This document shows positions 50,536 to 59,850 of a DNA stretch of 64,000 nt, piece by piece. The position numbers were made by a program, and so were the translations under genes. The notes under the pieces are model-generated. The model saw only the letters and a list, made by a program, of their open reading frames with translations, was not told the DNA's origin and ran no database searches. Source of the DNA: Eutreptiella sp. 'Long Island Sound 2002'. Taxonomy: Eukaryota > Euglenozoa > Euglenophyceae > Eutreptiales > Eutreptiaceae. The DNA lies in the NCBI GenBank assembly GCA_964036045.1, contig OZ038381.1, positions 143,539,596-143,603,595 of the forward strand, given 5' to 3'. Each line of letters opens with the position of its first letter. Position 1 is the stretch's first letter.

Positions 50536-53500
50536 GGTAATGGATGAGACGCTGCATGTGTTCCCTGGCGGTGGGGTCGGTGAGTTGTTCCGCGTGTGGT
50601 AACAGGAGGTGTTTGCGGTGTACCATTTTGGCCGCTGCTCTGCGGACCGCTTCTAGCTGGAGGTGTGCTGCTGCCTCCATGGGGCTTTCCGTGTGTTTGG
50701 TGAGGTGTCGGTGCAGGGCCTGTGTCACTGCCCCTCTCATGGTGGCTTCTTTGATCAGGGGGTCCCGGAAGAGGTGTTCGGTGGCCTGGTGTGCGTGGCT
50801 GTGGGCTGGCCATCCTTCGTGTTGTCGCAGGGTTTCCGCCGGGGACCAGCCCACTAGGGTGTCCCTGTCTGTATGGAGGGGGCATTTCTTGAAGTGTTCC
50901 CAGTCCTCCGGGGTGGTGTGGTCGCATGGGCAACGGGTGTGTTCGTCGGGGACGTGGATGTGCTTGCGGGCGAGCCATCTGGCGACCCTGGTGAGGAAAG
51001 GCAGTTGCTCCCTGAGGAGCTGGATGCGTCGTTTCTGGAGGTGGGCTGGGACGTTTGCTGGGCGGAGCGCTGAGTGGTAGAGGGGGACTTGCAGTCTGTC
51101 CTGGAGCTCCTGGATGTGCGCCCGGCTGTCTGCGTCGCCGAGCACGCGGGCGAGATGTTGGACGGGGTTGGGGTAGTGGTACGCTCTGTCGTGGGAGGAA
51201 TAGGGGGCGTCCTCTGGTACCCAGTCCGGGGTCTGATGGGGCTCGGGTACAGGGGGCACGTGTTGGAGGTGTGTGTGGTTGCGGCCGAGGTCAGGGATCT
51301 GGAGGGCTGGTAGGTGTGTTGTGCGCTGGTGTACTGCCTGGTTGTCGACCTTATCATTTCCGTATTGGTGCCTGTGGGACTCTTGTTTCACGATGTGGAT
51401 TTGGACGTAGGGGGGAAGGCTGCGTAGGGCTTTCCAGAGTAGCAGTGCCTGGGTGCCGAGGCTCGTCGCGGTTGCTTTGTGAAGTGGTTGCCTTGCTATG
51501 CGGAGGAGCAGGTGCGTGTCGACAGTGGCGTCTACCACGAACCAGACCCGGACGATGTGCGGGGAGTGGGCGGGTAGGTGGGCCGCGACTTCGGTGATGG
51601 CGTCGGCCATGGCCCCTAGCTCCCCGTGGGAAGAGGCCCCATAGGTGGTGTGGCCCGTGTGGTGGTCCATGTGGTAGTGTCCCCCGGTGTGGGTTAGCTG
51701 CAGGGTGGCCCCCCCGGTGATGGGCGTGAGGGCGGATTCGCCTGAGGCGTCGGTGAAGAAGAGCCGGTCCGCCGGTGATGGTTGTGGGAGGCGGCATGGG
51801 TTCATGGGCAGGTAGGCGTATATGGCAAGGCCCGTGGCGAGGTGGGCTACTGGGGTTGTGGGCTGTAGGATGGGGGTGGCGTACACCCCTATTCCTTTGG
51901 AGATGATGTGCTTCGCTTGGGGGGACAGGGCTATGAGTCCCTGCTCCGGCTGTCCTTGTGTGAGGTAGGAGTAGATGTAGTGGAGGATGTAGGCTGTGTC
52001 GGGGTTTAGGTCGTGGCATGTGAGGGTTTGTGTTCGGTGCTCCGGTGTGTGGCAGGAGTGGTGGAGTGGATAGTAGGGGTGCTCGTGCTTGCCTGTTCTG
52101 CCTGGCTCGTACATGCTGTAACGGATGGCGACCCCTGCCGGGTCGGGGCGGGGGCATGTGGGTGTAGTGGTGAAGAGCCATTTGGGCGCGTGGTCGGGGT
52201 TCCATGCTACCGTGGGGTTAGTGTCGGTGCGATGGAACCATGGGGCTATCCATGCGTAGGCCTGTGGTGGTAGGTGGGTCGTGGGGTGGGTGTGGTGGCG
52301 TGCTATGAGGTGTAGTACGGGCCATGGTGTGGTTGGTGCCTCGGGGTCACAGGCCCAACATGTGCGTGGCATGCTCTGGGAATCTTGGGGGACCTTTGGT
52401 AGGTCTCGGGCGGTCATGTGGTGTTTCGGTATGCGCCATTTTGCCCCGTGGTGGATGACGGTGGTCTGCGTGGGTTTGGCTTCATTCGGGGCCAGTAGCA
52501 GGGTTAGTGGTGGGACTGGGCCCGTTACTGGGGGGACGGGTTCGTGTTTCGATCCGGTGGGTGCGTAGGGCGGTGTCGCTGGGATGGGTCGCGGGTGTTG
52601 CTTTGTGAATTCTCGGTAGGCTGTGCGCATGTCATTGCTGCCCGGTAGAGTGTGTCCCGCTGCTCGTGCCGTCTGTGTGAGGTACTGGTGGAAGAGGCGG
52701 TATTGTGGCCATTCGGGAAGCTGTAGAAAGGGGGTGTGGTGTGCCCCGCTGTGGTGCAGGACTCGCATTTGGGGGAGGGTGACGTATACTACGGTGATGG
52801 AGGCCCCGACAAGGTCTATGGTGTGGATGGTGCCCTTGGGGTGGTGGTGGAGGTCCCCGCAGAGGACCGCTAGTGGCCCTTTCTCTGGGCACGTGTGGTT
52901 GGTGAGTATGGCGTGGTGTGGGGATGGGAGCAGAAGCTGCAGGTGGTTCCACAGGCGCGTGTTCATGTTGGTGGGCATGCCCGTCTGGTGGAGTACCCAG
53001 CGCGGGCATGTGTTGCGGGCCCGTTGTGCGGCTTGGAGGCGGATGGCGGTGACCTCGCGGACCTCCGGTGAGTGGTTGTGGGTCATGCGGTGAAGGAGGA
53101 GGGCGGTGTGTCTGGTGTAGGCCGCTTTCACCTCGTCCCCTATGGCGTCTCCATAGCGGAGCCATGCCGCTCGGATGGCGCGGGTGGGTATGGAGGTGGG
53201 CCAGCCCCCGTGTGCTGCCCATGCCTTGGTCACGGCGCGTGTGGCCGGCTGGAGGGCGGTGGTGGGGTGTGTTAGGTGGAGTGCTTGGAAGCCTATTGAG
53301 GCGTTCAAGACCCCGGTGTGGTAGTACGCCAGGCTCTGGTGGGACAGGGAGAGGGCCTTGGTGGTCGGGGACGCATATCTGGGGAGATGGGCGAGGTGTG
53401 ACTGCAACTTGGGAGGGAGGGTGGCGTCTTCAGGGTTGGTTGCCTGGACTACCCCCAGGTGGGTGGTGGTCGTCACGACTTGCATGGGGGGCCCTTGTGG

Positions 53501-55855
53501 CCCTAGGGTGGGAGGTGTGGCAGACCCCTTGATCATGGCCACTGACTTTGTGGGGTGGACGATGAGGTTGTTGTGGGAGAGGTAGGAGACGGTCACGTCC
53601 AGTAAGTCGTTGGCCTGTTGGGTGACAGTTGGTCCGGGGTCCGGGGTATGGGGGTCGTGTGGGGTGTGCGCGACGGTGAGGTTGGTGTCGTCCGCGAAGC
53701 CGACCAGGGGGGAGAGGACGGGGTAGGGTGCGTAGGCCGGGTAATCCTGCTCGATTGCGAGGGCCAGGGGGAGCGTCACTAGAAGGTACAGGAAGGGGCC
53801 CTCCGCTCCCCCTTGGGGGACCCCGCTGCCTGGCTCCAGGAAGGGGGTGAGGCCTGCTCCTGTGCGGACCGTGTATTTGCGGGTGCGGATGTAGTCGGAG
53901 GTGAAGTTGTAGAAGGGGAGGCCTAGGCGTTTCCACACCGCTTCTAGAAGGAGCCAGGGGGTGTTCGGGAAGGCTCCCTTGACGTCGAGGCAGGCGATGA
54001 TGAGGTCCACCGGGTCCATGTCCGCGATGGTGTCCTGGAGGAAGATGGCCTCGTGTGGGGAGCGGCCTGGGATGGCCCCCCAGAGGCTCGCTGGTATGTG
54101 GGGGTCCAGGTGGGGGCGGATGCGGCGCAGGAGGATGGTCCAGACGATTTTGACCTCCGTGACCGCACAGACTATGGGGCGCCAGTTGTCCGGGTTCGCC
54201 CAGTCCCCTTTTTTGTAGAGGGGGCGGACAACGTTTGCCCAGTCTGGTGGCAGGGGGGTCCGCCCCGTGACGATGTCCCAGAGGCGGTGGGCGAGGACGC
54301 GGAGGAGGTGGGCGGGGAGGTGGTAGTATGCCTCTGCAGGGAGGCCGTCGTAGCCTGGGGTTTTGTGTTGCCGGAGACTGTGGATGGCCTTCCGGACTTC
54401 GTGGATGGTGAAGGGGCGTTTTTCCAGGTGCCTCCTCTGGGCGTGGTTGAAGACCCGAGGGAGGCGGTCGATTTTGGCCTGGGTGTCCGGGTCCAGTGTG
54501 TCTTGGGTGGGGGTGTGTTGCCGGAGGAAGCTGTCTTGGCTGGCTTGGAGCACTGTGGCTGGGTCGTTGGTGAGGGAGCCGTCCTCCTGCCGGACCGTGG
54601 TGATGGTGCGGTGGCCGGTATCGGTCATGGCGTCGTTGAGGTGGCGGATGGCCTTGTAGGGGAGTTCGTGTTGCGCATACCGTTCGTGTTCCTGGGCGAT
54701 GCGCTGTTGCCTGTGGAAATGCCACCGCTGCAGGTCCGCCCTGATTTGGGCTATCTGTGTCCCGCAGTGGTGTATCTGGCGGCGGGTTTGGGGGGTGTCG
54801 GTGTGGAGGAGGGTCGCCAGTTGTTGCTTTGCATGCCAGAGGTCATGGAGCATGCCCCCCAGGGCCGTGGGTGGTTGGTCGTCGTCTGTGTGGGGGTGTT
54901 GCTGGAAGCCGCAGGCGACGGCGGCCGTGCGCATGGCTGTGAGTAGGTCGGTGGGGTCTGGTTGGATGCGCCGGGCGCGGTCTATGGCCCTGTGATATTG
55001 GGACCAGGCATGCTTGTCATGCAGCGGGGGCATCTTCAGGGGGGGTGGTAGGCCTTGGTCCGCATCTTCTGGGGGGCTGGGGGGAAGGTTGGCAATGGTG
55101 AGGCGGATGTGCAGGGGGCTATGGCCTGTGGGTCCCAGCGGGAGGGGTCCATATCGGGCCTCCGCTCGGATGATGGTGGTGGGGTCGCCATAGCATACGT
55201 CGATGCGGGATGGGGCGGCATCCGTTTGGTGGGGGAAGTGGGATGGTTGGCCTTCGAGGCTGGCTGTTAGGTCCACGAGCCCGAGCATTTCGATGGTGTC
55301 GCGGACTGCTTGGTCCTGGGGTGTGGCCTGTCCTCCTCGGTCCGCTGGGGTGGGGGCGGCGTTCATGTCGCCGATGATGACTGTGGGGGCGAGCATGGCC
55401 ATTTGGCGGTACGCCTCGGCCAGGGCCTGGAGGAAGGGTTCCGTGGCTTCGCCGAAGGGGACGTGGGTGTTGATGACGTTGAGTTGCCATCCGTCCCCGA
55501 CGACCTCATAGACACCTAGCCTCCCTGGGACGCTGAGGTGGTGGACGAGGTGGACGTGGATGCCGGTTTGGGCGTATAGGGGGGTCCCCTTGTGCCAGTA
55601 GCATTTGTACGCTTTCTGGTCCGGGGTATATATGGGGGTGGTTTCTGGGGGGTCGTCGCGCTGTAGGCCTTGTTCCTGGAAGGTGAGGAGGTGGGGGACC
55701 CACCCCGGCCCCTGTGCCATCGGGAGCTCTTGGAGGGCGGTTGTGGCGTCCTTGGAGTATGTGACGGCCGGGTGGTTGAGGTCGAGGAGGTTGACGGTGG
55801 CCTCGGTGGGGGCGGGCCGGGGCTGTGGAGGCTTGTGCCCTCGGCCCTTGCCCCG
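50507..55855 (-). CDS. LINE C ORF2: APE endonuclease, reverse transcriptase, RNase H, zinc finger
   Basis: Open without interruption from just after TGA 55856-55858 to TAA 50507-50509; the first Met is 55720. Endonuclease: TVNLLDLNHPAV upstream of the Met, VINTHVPFGEA, IIGDMNAAPTP (about residue 117), APSRIDVCYG and GHSPLHIRL. RT: VRPLYKKGDWANPDNW (about 501), ACLDVKGAF, GSGVPQGGAEGPFLYLL and VGFADDTNL (about 675). RNase H: LFFTDASGES (about 1323), GASSHGELGAMADA, WFVVDATVD and GNDKVDNQA. Zinc finger: CPCDHTTPEDWEHFKKC (about 1595). It nicks target DNA and copies its RNA in place. All catalytic residues seen are intact. The endonuclease start lies before the first Met, so translation may enter from ORF1. 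Confidence 0.9.
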   Translation of the reverse strand, partial: RGKGRGHKPPQPRPAPTEATVNLLDLNHPAVTYSKDATTALQELPMAQGPGWVPHLLTFQEQGLQRDDPPETTPIYTPDQKAYKCYWHKGTPLYAQTGIHVHLVHHLSVPGRLGVYEVVGDGWQLNVINTHVPFGEATEPFLQALAEAYRQMAMLAPTVIIGDMNAAPTPADRGGQATPQDQAVRDTIEMLGLVDLTASLEGQPSHFPHQTDAAPSRIDVCYGDPTTIIRAEARYGPLPLGPTGHSPLHIRLTIANLPPSPPEDADQGLPPPLKMPPLHDKHAWSQYHRAIDRARRIQPDPTDLLTAMRTAAVACGFQQHPHTDDDQPPTALGGMLHDLWHAKQQLATLLHTDTPQTRRQIHHCGTQIAQIRADLQRWHFHRQQRIAQEHERYAQHELPYKAIRHLNDAMTDTGHRTITTVRQEDGSLTNDPATVLQASQDSFLRQHTPTQDTLDPDTQAKIDRLPRVFNHAQRRHLEKRPFTIHEVRKAIHSLRQHKTPGYDGLPAEAYYHLPAHLLRVLAHRLWDIVTGRTPLPPDWANVVRPLYKKGDWANPDNWRPIVCAVTEVKIVWTILLRRIRPHLDPHIPASLWGAIPGRSPHEAIFLQDTIADMDPVDLIIACLDVKGAFPNTPWLLLEAVWKRLGLPFYNFTSDYIRTRKYTVRTGAGLTPFLEPGSGVPQGGAEGPFLYLLVTLPLALAIEQDYPAYAPYPVLSPLVGFADDTNLTVAHTPHDPHTPDPGPTVTQQANDLLDVTVSYLSHNNLIVHPTKSVAMIKGSATPPTLGPQGPPMQVVTTTTHLGVVQATNPEDATLPPKLQSHLAHLPRYASPTTKALSLSHQSLAYYHTGVLNASIGFQALHLTHPTTALQPATRAVTKAWAAHGGWPTSIPTRAIRAAWLRYGDAIGDEVKAAYTRHTALLLHRMTHNHSPEVREVTAIRLQAAQRARNTCPRWVLHQTGMPTNMNTRLWNHLQLLLPSPHHAILTNHTCPEKGPLAVLCGDLHHHPKGTIHTIDLVGASITVVYVTLPQMRVLHHSGAHHTPFLQLPEWPQYRLFHQYLTQTARAAGHTLPGSNDMRTAYREFTKQHPRPIPATPPYAPTGSKHEPVPPVTGPVPPLTLLLAPNEAKPTQTTVIHHGAKWRIPKHHMTARDLPKVPQDSQSMPRTCWACDPEAPTTPWPVLHLIARHHTHPTTHLPPQAYAWIAPWFHRTDTNPTVAWNPDHAPKWLFTTTPTCPRPDPAGVAIRYSMYEPGRTGKHEHPYYPLHHSCHTPEHRTQTLTCHDLNPDTAYILHYIYSYLTQGQPEQGLIALSPQAKHIISKGIGVYATPILQPTTPVAHLATGLAIYAYLPMNPCRLPQPSPADRLFFTDASGESALTPITGGATLQLTHTGGHYHMDHHTGHTTYGASSHGELGAMADAITEVAAHLPAHSPHIVRVWFVVDATVDTHLLLRIARQPLHKATATSLGTQALLLWKALRSLPPYVQIHIVKQESHRHQYGNDKVDNQAVHQRTTHLPALQIPDLGRNHTHLQHVPPVPEPHQTPDWVPEDAPYSSHDRAYHYPNPVQHLARVLGDADSRAHIQELQDRLQVPLYHSALRPANVPAHLQKRRIQLLREQLPFLTRVARWLARKHIHVPDEHTRCPCDHTTPEDWEHFKKCPLHTDRDTLVGWSPAETLRQHEGWPAHSHAHQATEHLFRDPLIKEATMRGAVTQALHRHLTKHTESPMEAAAHLQLEAVRRAAAKMVHRKHLLLPHAEQLTDPTAREHMQRLIHYHAVHDPDVH

Positions 55856-56900
55856 TCAGGGAGGGGGACTGGGGGTTGGGGACTTTTTGCCGGTTTGTGG
55901 GCGTTTGGGTAGGCGCGGCGGGGGGAGGCCTTGGCTCCACTCCGGGGGGAGCTCCCCAGTGTATTTGGTGCCTGTGTGGGCCTTGTTCTCTTCAGTGCGG
56001 AGCCGGATGGGGTGGGCGCTGGTGAGTTCCAGGGTGTCGCCGAGTGGTTTGTCCGGGGCGCTGTTGCCTTGGTCTAGCTCCTTTTGGCGGTGCCAGATCA
56101 CCCGGATCTGTGGCCCCCTGTTGTCCCCCGGTCCCTTGAGGCGGTACTGGATCGTGCCCTCACACCAGATCCAGTCGCCTGTGTGGTCGTTGCGGAAGGG
56201 CTGTTGGACCTTCGCACCTTTTTCGAACCCTGGGTACGCTTTGGGCGGGGGCTGTGCTGGTGGCGGGAGGGAGGATGATGAGGATGCCTGGTCCGGGTGG
56301 GGCGGTGGTAGTGGTGGGAGGGAGGATGACGAGGATGCTTTGTCTGGGTTCGCCCGCTGGGTCGGGTGGGATGCGGGGGGTCGGGAGGTTGCTGCTTTTC
56401 CGGCTTGGCTGGGGGCGGGTGCGCCCCTTTGTCGTCTCGTTCGCTTGGGTGGGACATGAGGTGGCGGGGCTGGGGGGGCTTGGGGTTGGAAGAAGGGGTG
56501 CGTTGCTTGCTGGTCTGGATCCCTCAGTGGGGGTTCTGCCGGTGTTTGCATTTTCGCTTTCGCGTGGCTGCGTATGATGTCGGCGAGCTTGCGCACGGTC
56601 CTCGGGGGATCTGTTGGCCATGGCAGTGCGGCGGGGCTGTCGTCGAAAGGGTGGTGTAGGTGGTAGTTCCTCATGGCCTCCGCCTGCCTGACCCAGGCCT
56701 CTGTGGGTTCCGGTGTGTCCGGGCCGTTGGGGGAGCCTTGAGCCCAGTAGAGTGCTGTGTTGCTGGCCCCGTGGGGGGTCTTCCGGGTCAATTTCCGCGG
56801 TTTAGGCCTGGGCCGCCATGAGGACTCCGTGTGCCCAGTGGAGGACCCACCATTGGGTGTCCGCTTTGAGGATGTGGATGGCGGGTTGTCCGGGGGGGGG
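55856..56900 (-). CDS. LINE C ORF1, C-terminal part with SH3/Tudor-like segment
   Basis: The frame shared with ORF2 reads NGGSSTGHTESSWRPRPKP, then AWVRQAEAMRNYHLHHPFDD and VRKLADIIRSHAKAKM. Two copies of a KASSSSSLPP-type Ser/Pro linker follow, then GFEKGAKVQQPFRNDHTGDW, IWCEGTIQYRLKG and PQIRVIWHRQKELDQG. The last block of short strands with aromatic residues resembles a small SH3/Tudor/chromo barrel, as found at the ends of some retroelement proteins. It ends PSPPP-TGA and ORF2 continues in the same frame. The upstream frame changes near a G8 run at 56891-56898. Confidence 0.55.
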
Positions 56901-58090
56901 TGTCCAGGGCGTCCCACGATGCGATGGCTAGTGGTATCCTGGAGGGGTGGAGGTGTGGGGGGGCCTTGCGGCTTAGGAGTTGATCGATGTGGAAGGGGGT
57001 GACGGGATCGTTGGGGCCTTGGGGCGGTGGGGGCATTGCTGGGATGGTTGTGGGGTCCCAGTGGCGTTCGTGGGCGGCGAGGGTGTACAGGGCGGCGGTG
57101 ATGATGTGGTGGGCTTGGCGCTCCAGGACGATGTGGCGCTCCGTGCCGAAGTCCTTTGGTAGGTGGGCTGCGGGGTGGAGGGTGATGTGGGCCAGGGCGC
57201 GTTGGTGGGCCTTTTTTCCCCCGTCTGGGGCCTGTGTCCGTTTGTCCCCCGGGATGTGTTGGTGTTGGTGTTTTGGTGGGGGTGGTCCCAGGGCGAGGGA
57301 TTCCACACCGTGGAGGGGGATGGCGTGTTCCCTGGACCTGTTGGGCAGGATGTATATGCCCGGGTCTCCCGGTACGGTGCCCAGGTACATGTTGCCCGTG
57401 ATGGTGGGGGCCGGCAGCGGTTGGCGCAGGGGCGAGGTGCATGGGGTGGAGCAGGGCGGGTCATGGTGCTCACACCGGGGGTGGTCGATGCCGTACGGGG
57501 TGACGTGTACGGCGAAGGGTCCAACGGCGCGCTGGAGTTTGTGGGGTTCGATGTTGTGGAGGCGCGCCACCGCCCGTGTGTGGGAGCGCCCTTCGCTGAT
57601 CCATACGGCGTCTGCCCGCGACGCCGCTGGGTTCAGGCAGTCCGTGGTGATGCCTGTGATCGTGCGGTTGTGGGTGGTATCTGATACCCTGGCGGGGGGG
57701 GCGCCGATGCGGGGGATGGTGTGGTCGTTGTGGAGGGTGCGGGCCTTGCGCCTCGCTTCGTGTCGGTGCTGGGCCTCCTGGGCGTGGGTGTGCACACCCG
57801 TGTGTTTGGGCTTCTTGTTGGGGCGGTCCGCTGTGTGGAAGGGGGTGGGCCAGGAGGGGGCGTGGTGGAGGGTGGGGTGTGGGAGGTCCCCCCGTGTTGC
57901 CCATGTGTGCAGGGTGGTCGCGGCGGCCCCTTCAGCCTGTATGGTGTATCGCTCGTCGTGTCGGCGACGGGTGACGAGGACGTTGGGGGCCGTCAGCTCA
58001 TACACCTGTGTGGTGTGGGGGAGGTGGCGGGTGACGGTGATCTTGGCGGCGTCGTTCTTGCGATGGTGGTGTGGGGGATGATGTAGTGGG
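56901..58090 (-). CDS. LINE C ORF1, middle part
   Basis: The frame reads KNDAAKITVTRHLPHTTQVY, ELTAPNVLVTRRRHDERYTI, TITGITTDCLNPAASRADAV, WISEGRSHTRAVARLHNIEP, NMYLGTVPGDPGIYILP and HIVLERQAHHIITAALYTLA. It has normal protein texture but I do not recognise a family. It continues the N-terminal part after a shift near 58050 and is followed by another shift near 56895. Both shifts are next to C or G homopolymers, so they may be sequencing errors in one long ORF1. Confidence 0.5.
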
Positions 58091-59850
58091 TCGCCCATTC
58101 ATCCTGGGGGGTGTGCTCCGTCGGGTCTAGCTTGAGCGGGGGGTGGAGCGGCTTCGGTGTTGGGGGCTTGTCTTGGCCCTTCGCGTGGGGCGCCACTTTG
58201 GTTTCGACCAGGTATTGTGGGCCCCAGGTTTCCGGGGCCCCTACCTGTGTGGCTGCCGCTGTTGCGGCTTGGAGGAGGGCGGTGGTGTTGGTGTCTAGAG
58301 GGGGGGGCCCCGGTTGGGGGGTGAGGGTGTCATGGTCTTGGTACGCCCACCAAATTGTGTAGCCTCGTTGGGTGTTGCGGTGCGGGGTTTGGGTCTGGGC
58401 TTGCTGGATGGATAGGGCGGTCTTGATGTCCTCCGCTGCTTGTGGGTTTATGGGTGTGGCGTACGCCCATACTCCCGGGGCGTGTATGCCGTGTGACGCT
58501 TGGCCTACTCCTCGTATCGGTTGTAGGGTGTGGTGGGTGCGTGTGAGCCCTAGGTGTTCTTGGAGGAGGTCCCCTCGGATGTCCTCCCATCGTTGCTGCC
58601 AGGTGTGTGTGTGGTCATTGGGGGCGGGGTAGGTGATGACGATGGCCTGCCAAGGGGTGGGGCCTGGATGCACCGTCATAGGTGCCGACGATGCTTGCGG
58701 GGGTATGTGGACGGCGTGGGCGGGGGCTGCTGTTACGGGGTCTCCTTCCGTGGGTGTGATCGTGGCATCGCCTTGGACGGTGAGGAGGAGGTGGTGGCGG
58801 TCCGTCGGTAGTGCCCAGGTGGTGGTGGGCTCTGCGATTGAGTGGAGGCGGATGGCCTGGAGGCCCGGTGTGATTTCGTCCCATCGGAGTGTGCCGTTGT
58901 GGACCGCCCATTCCCGCGGCAGGTCTCGAAACCCGTTTCGGTCTGGGGTGGTGCGGTGTTGTGGGGGGAGCTCCATTGTGGTGATGGGGTGGGTGAGGGG
59001 CTCTTTGCGGGGTTGGTCTTGTGTGGTTGATGGTGATGGTGCCTGGGGCATGTCTTCGTCCAGTTGCTGGGGGGCTTTGGCCTCCTGGAGCTCTGCACTG
59101 ATGGCGGCGAAGACATCTGGGAGGGTGGGGGAGGCGGGGGGGTGGGGTGCCGGATCGTCCCAGGTGATGTGGTATTCCTCCGGGTTCTCGGGGCTTTGCT
59201 GTACGGTGATGGTGGCTGTGGCGTCGTCTTCAGGTGTCCATCGGTGGGGATTGTGGTCGAGGGGGTGGAGGGTGACAGTGTGGCGGTGTTTCCAGCTGTG
59301 GAACGCTAGGAGGGCGTGGAGGCCGTGTCTGGTGTCCCCGGGCGGGCGGGGGTAGGTTTCGGCTGCTGCCTCCAGGAAGGCGTCCGCGGTGCCTTTCCAG
59401 GTGTCGTCCCAGAGAAGGTCTTCCTCTGTGCCCCACTCGTTGTCGTACCTTTTCTCCTGCTTCCACCCCTGGAGGGTCGCGTGGTCCTCAGGGAGGTCTC
59501 GTTGGACGGACTGGTAGTACTGCTCGGCGTTCATGGGGGCTAGGGTGCTGGCCAGCGTGGCGTAGATGTCCTTTGGGGGGGGGGGGCGGTGGGGGCGTGG
59601 CGGCGCGGCCGGGGTCGGGCTCCTCTCGCTGGTGTCCCGCGTTCCGGTCTGCGGTGGACGCGGGGGATATGGAGCGTGGTGGCATGGGGTGGTCGGGCTC
59701 TTGCGGTTCCGTGGGTTGCTGGTGGGCTTGTGGGCGCGGGGCCGTGGCTGCCAGTAGGTGTCGGATGGCCGGGAGGATGTCGAAGTCGTCTTCCCAGCAG
59801 TGGGCTGGAGCGCACGCCCTGTCAGGGGAAGCGGGGGGGGGGGCGTGTTG
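58050..59850 (-). CDS. LINE C ORF1, N-terminal part with cupin-like segment
   Basis: Coding sense begins by about 59850 (EDDFDILPAIRHLLAATAP) and runs through PPKDIYATLASTLAP into Met 59534 (MNAEQYYQSVQRDLPEDHA). Residues about 200-310 from that Met read AVHNGTLRWDEITPGLQAI, TDRHHLLLTVQGDATITP, APAHAVHIPPQASSAPMTV and WQAIVITYP. This beta-strand pattern, with a Gly-Asp turn and the AHAVHIPP strand, resembles a cupin barrel. A C-terminal segment with APGVWAYATPINPQAAEDI follows. A C-rich run at 59577-59587 makes the upstream frame uncertain. Cupin function here is unknown. Confidence 0.5.
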
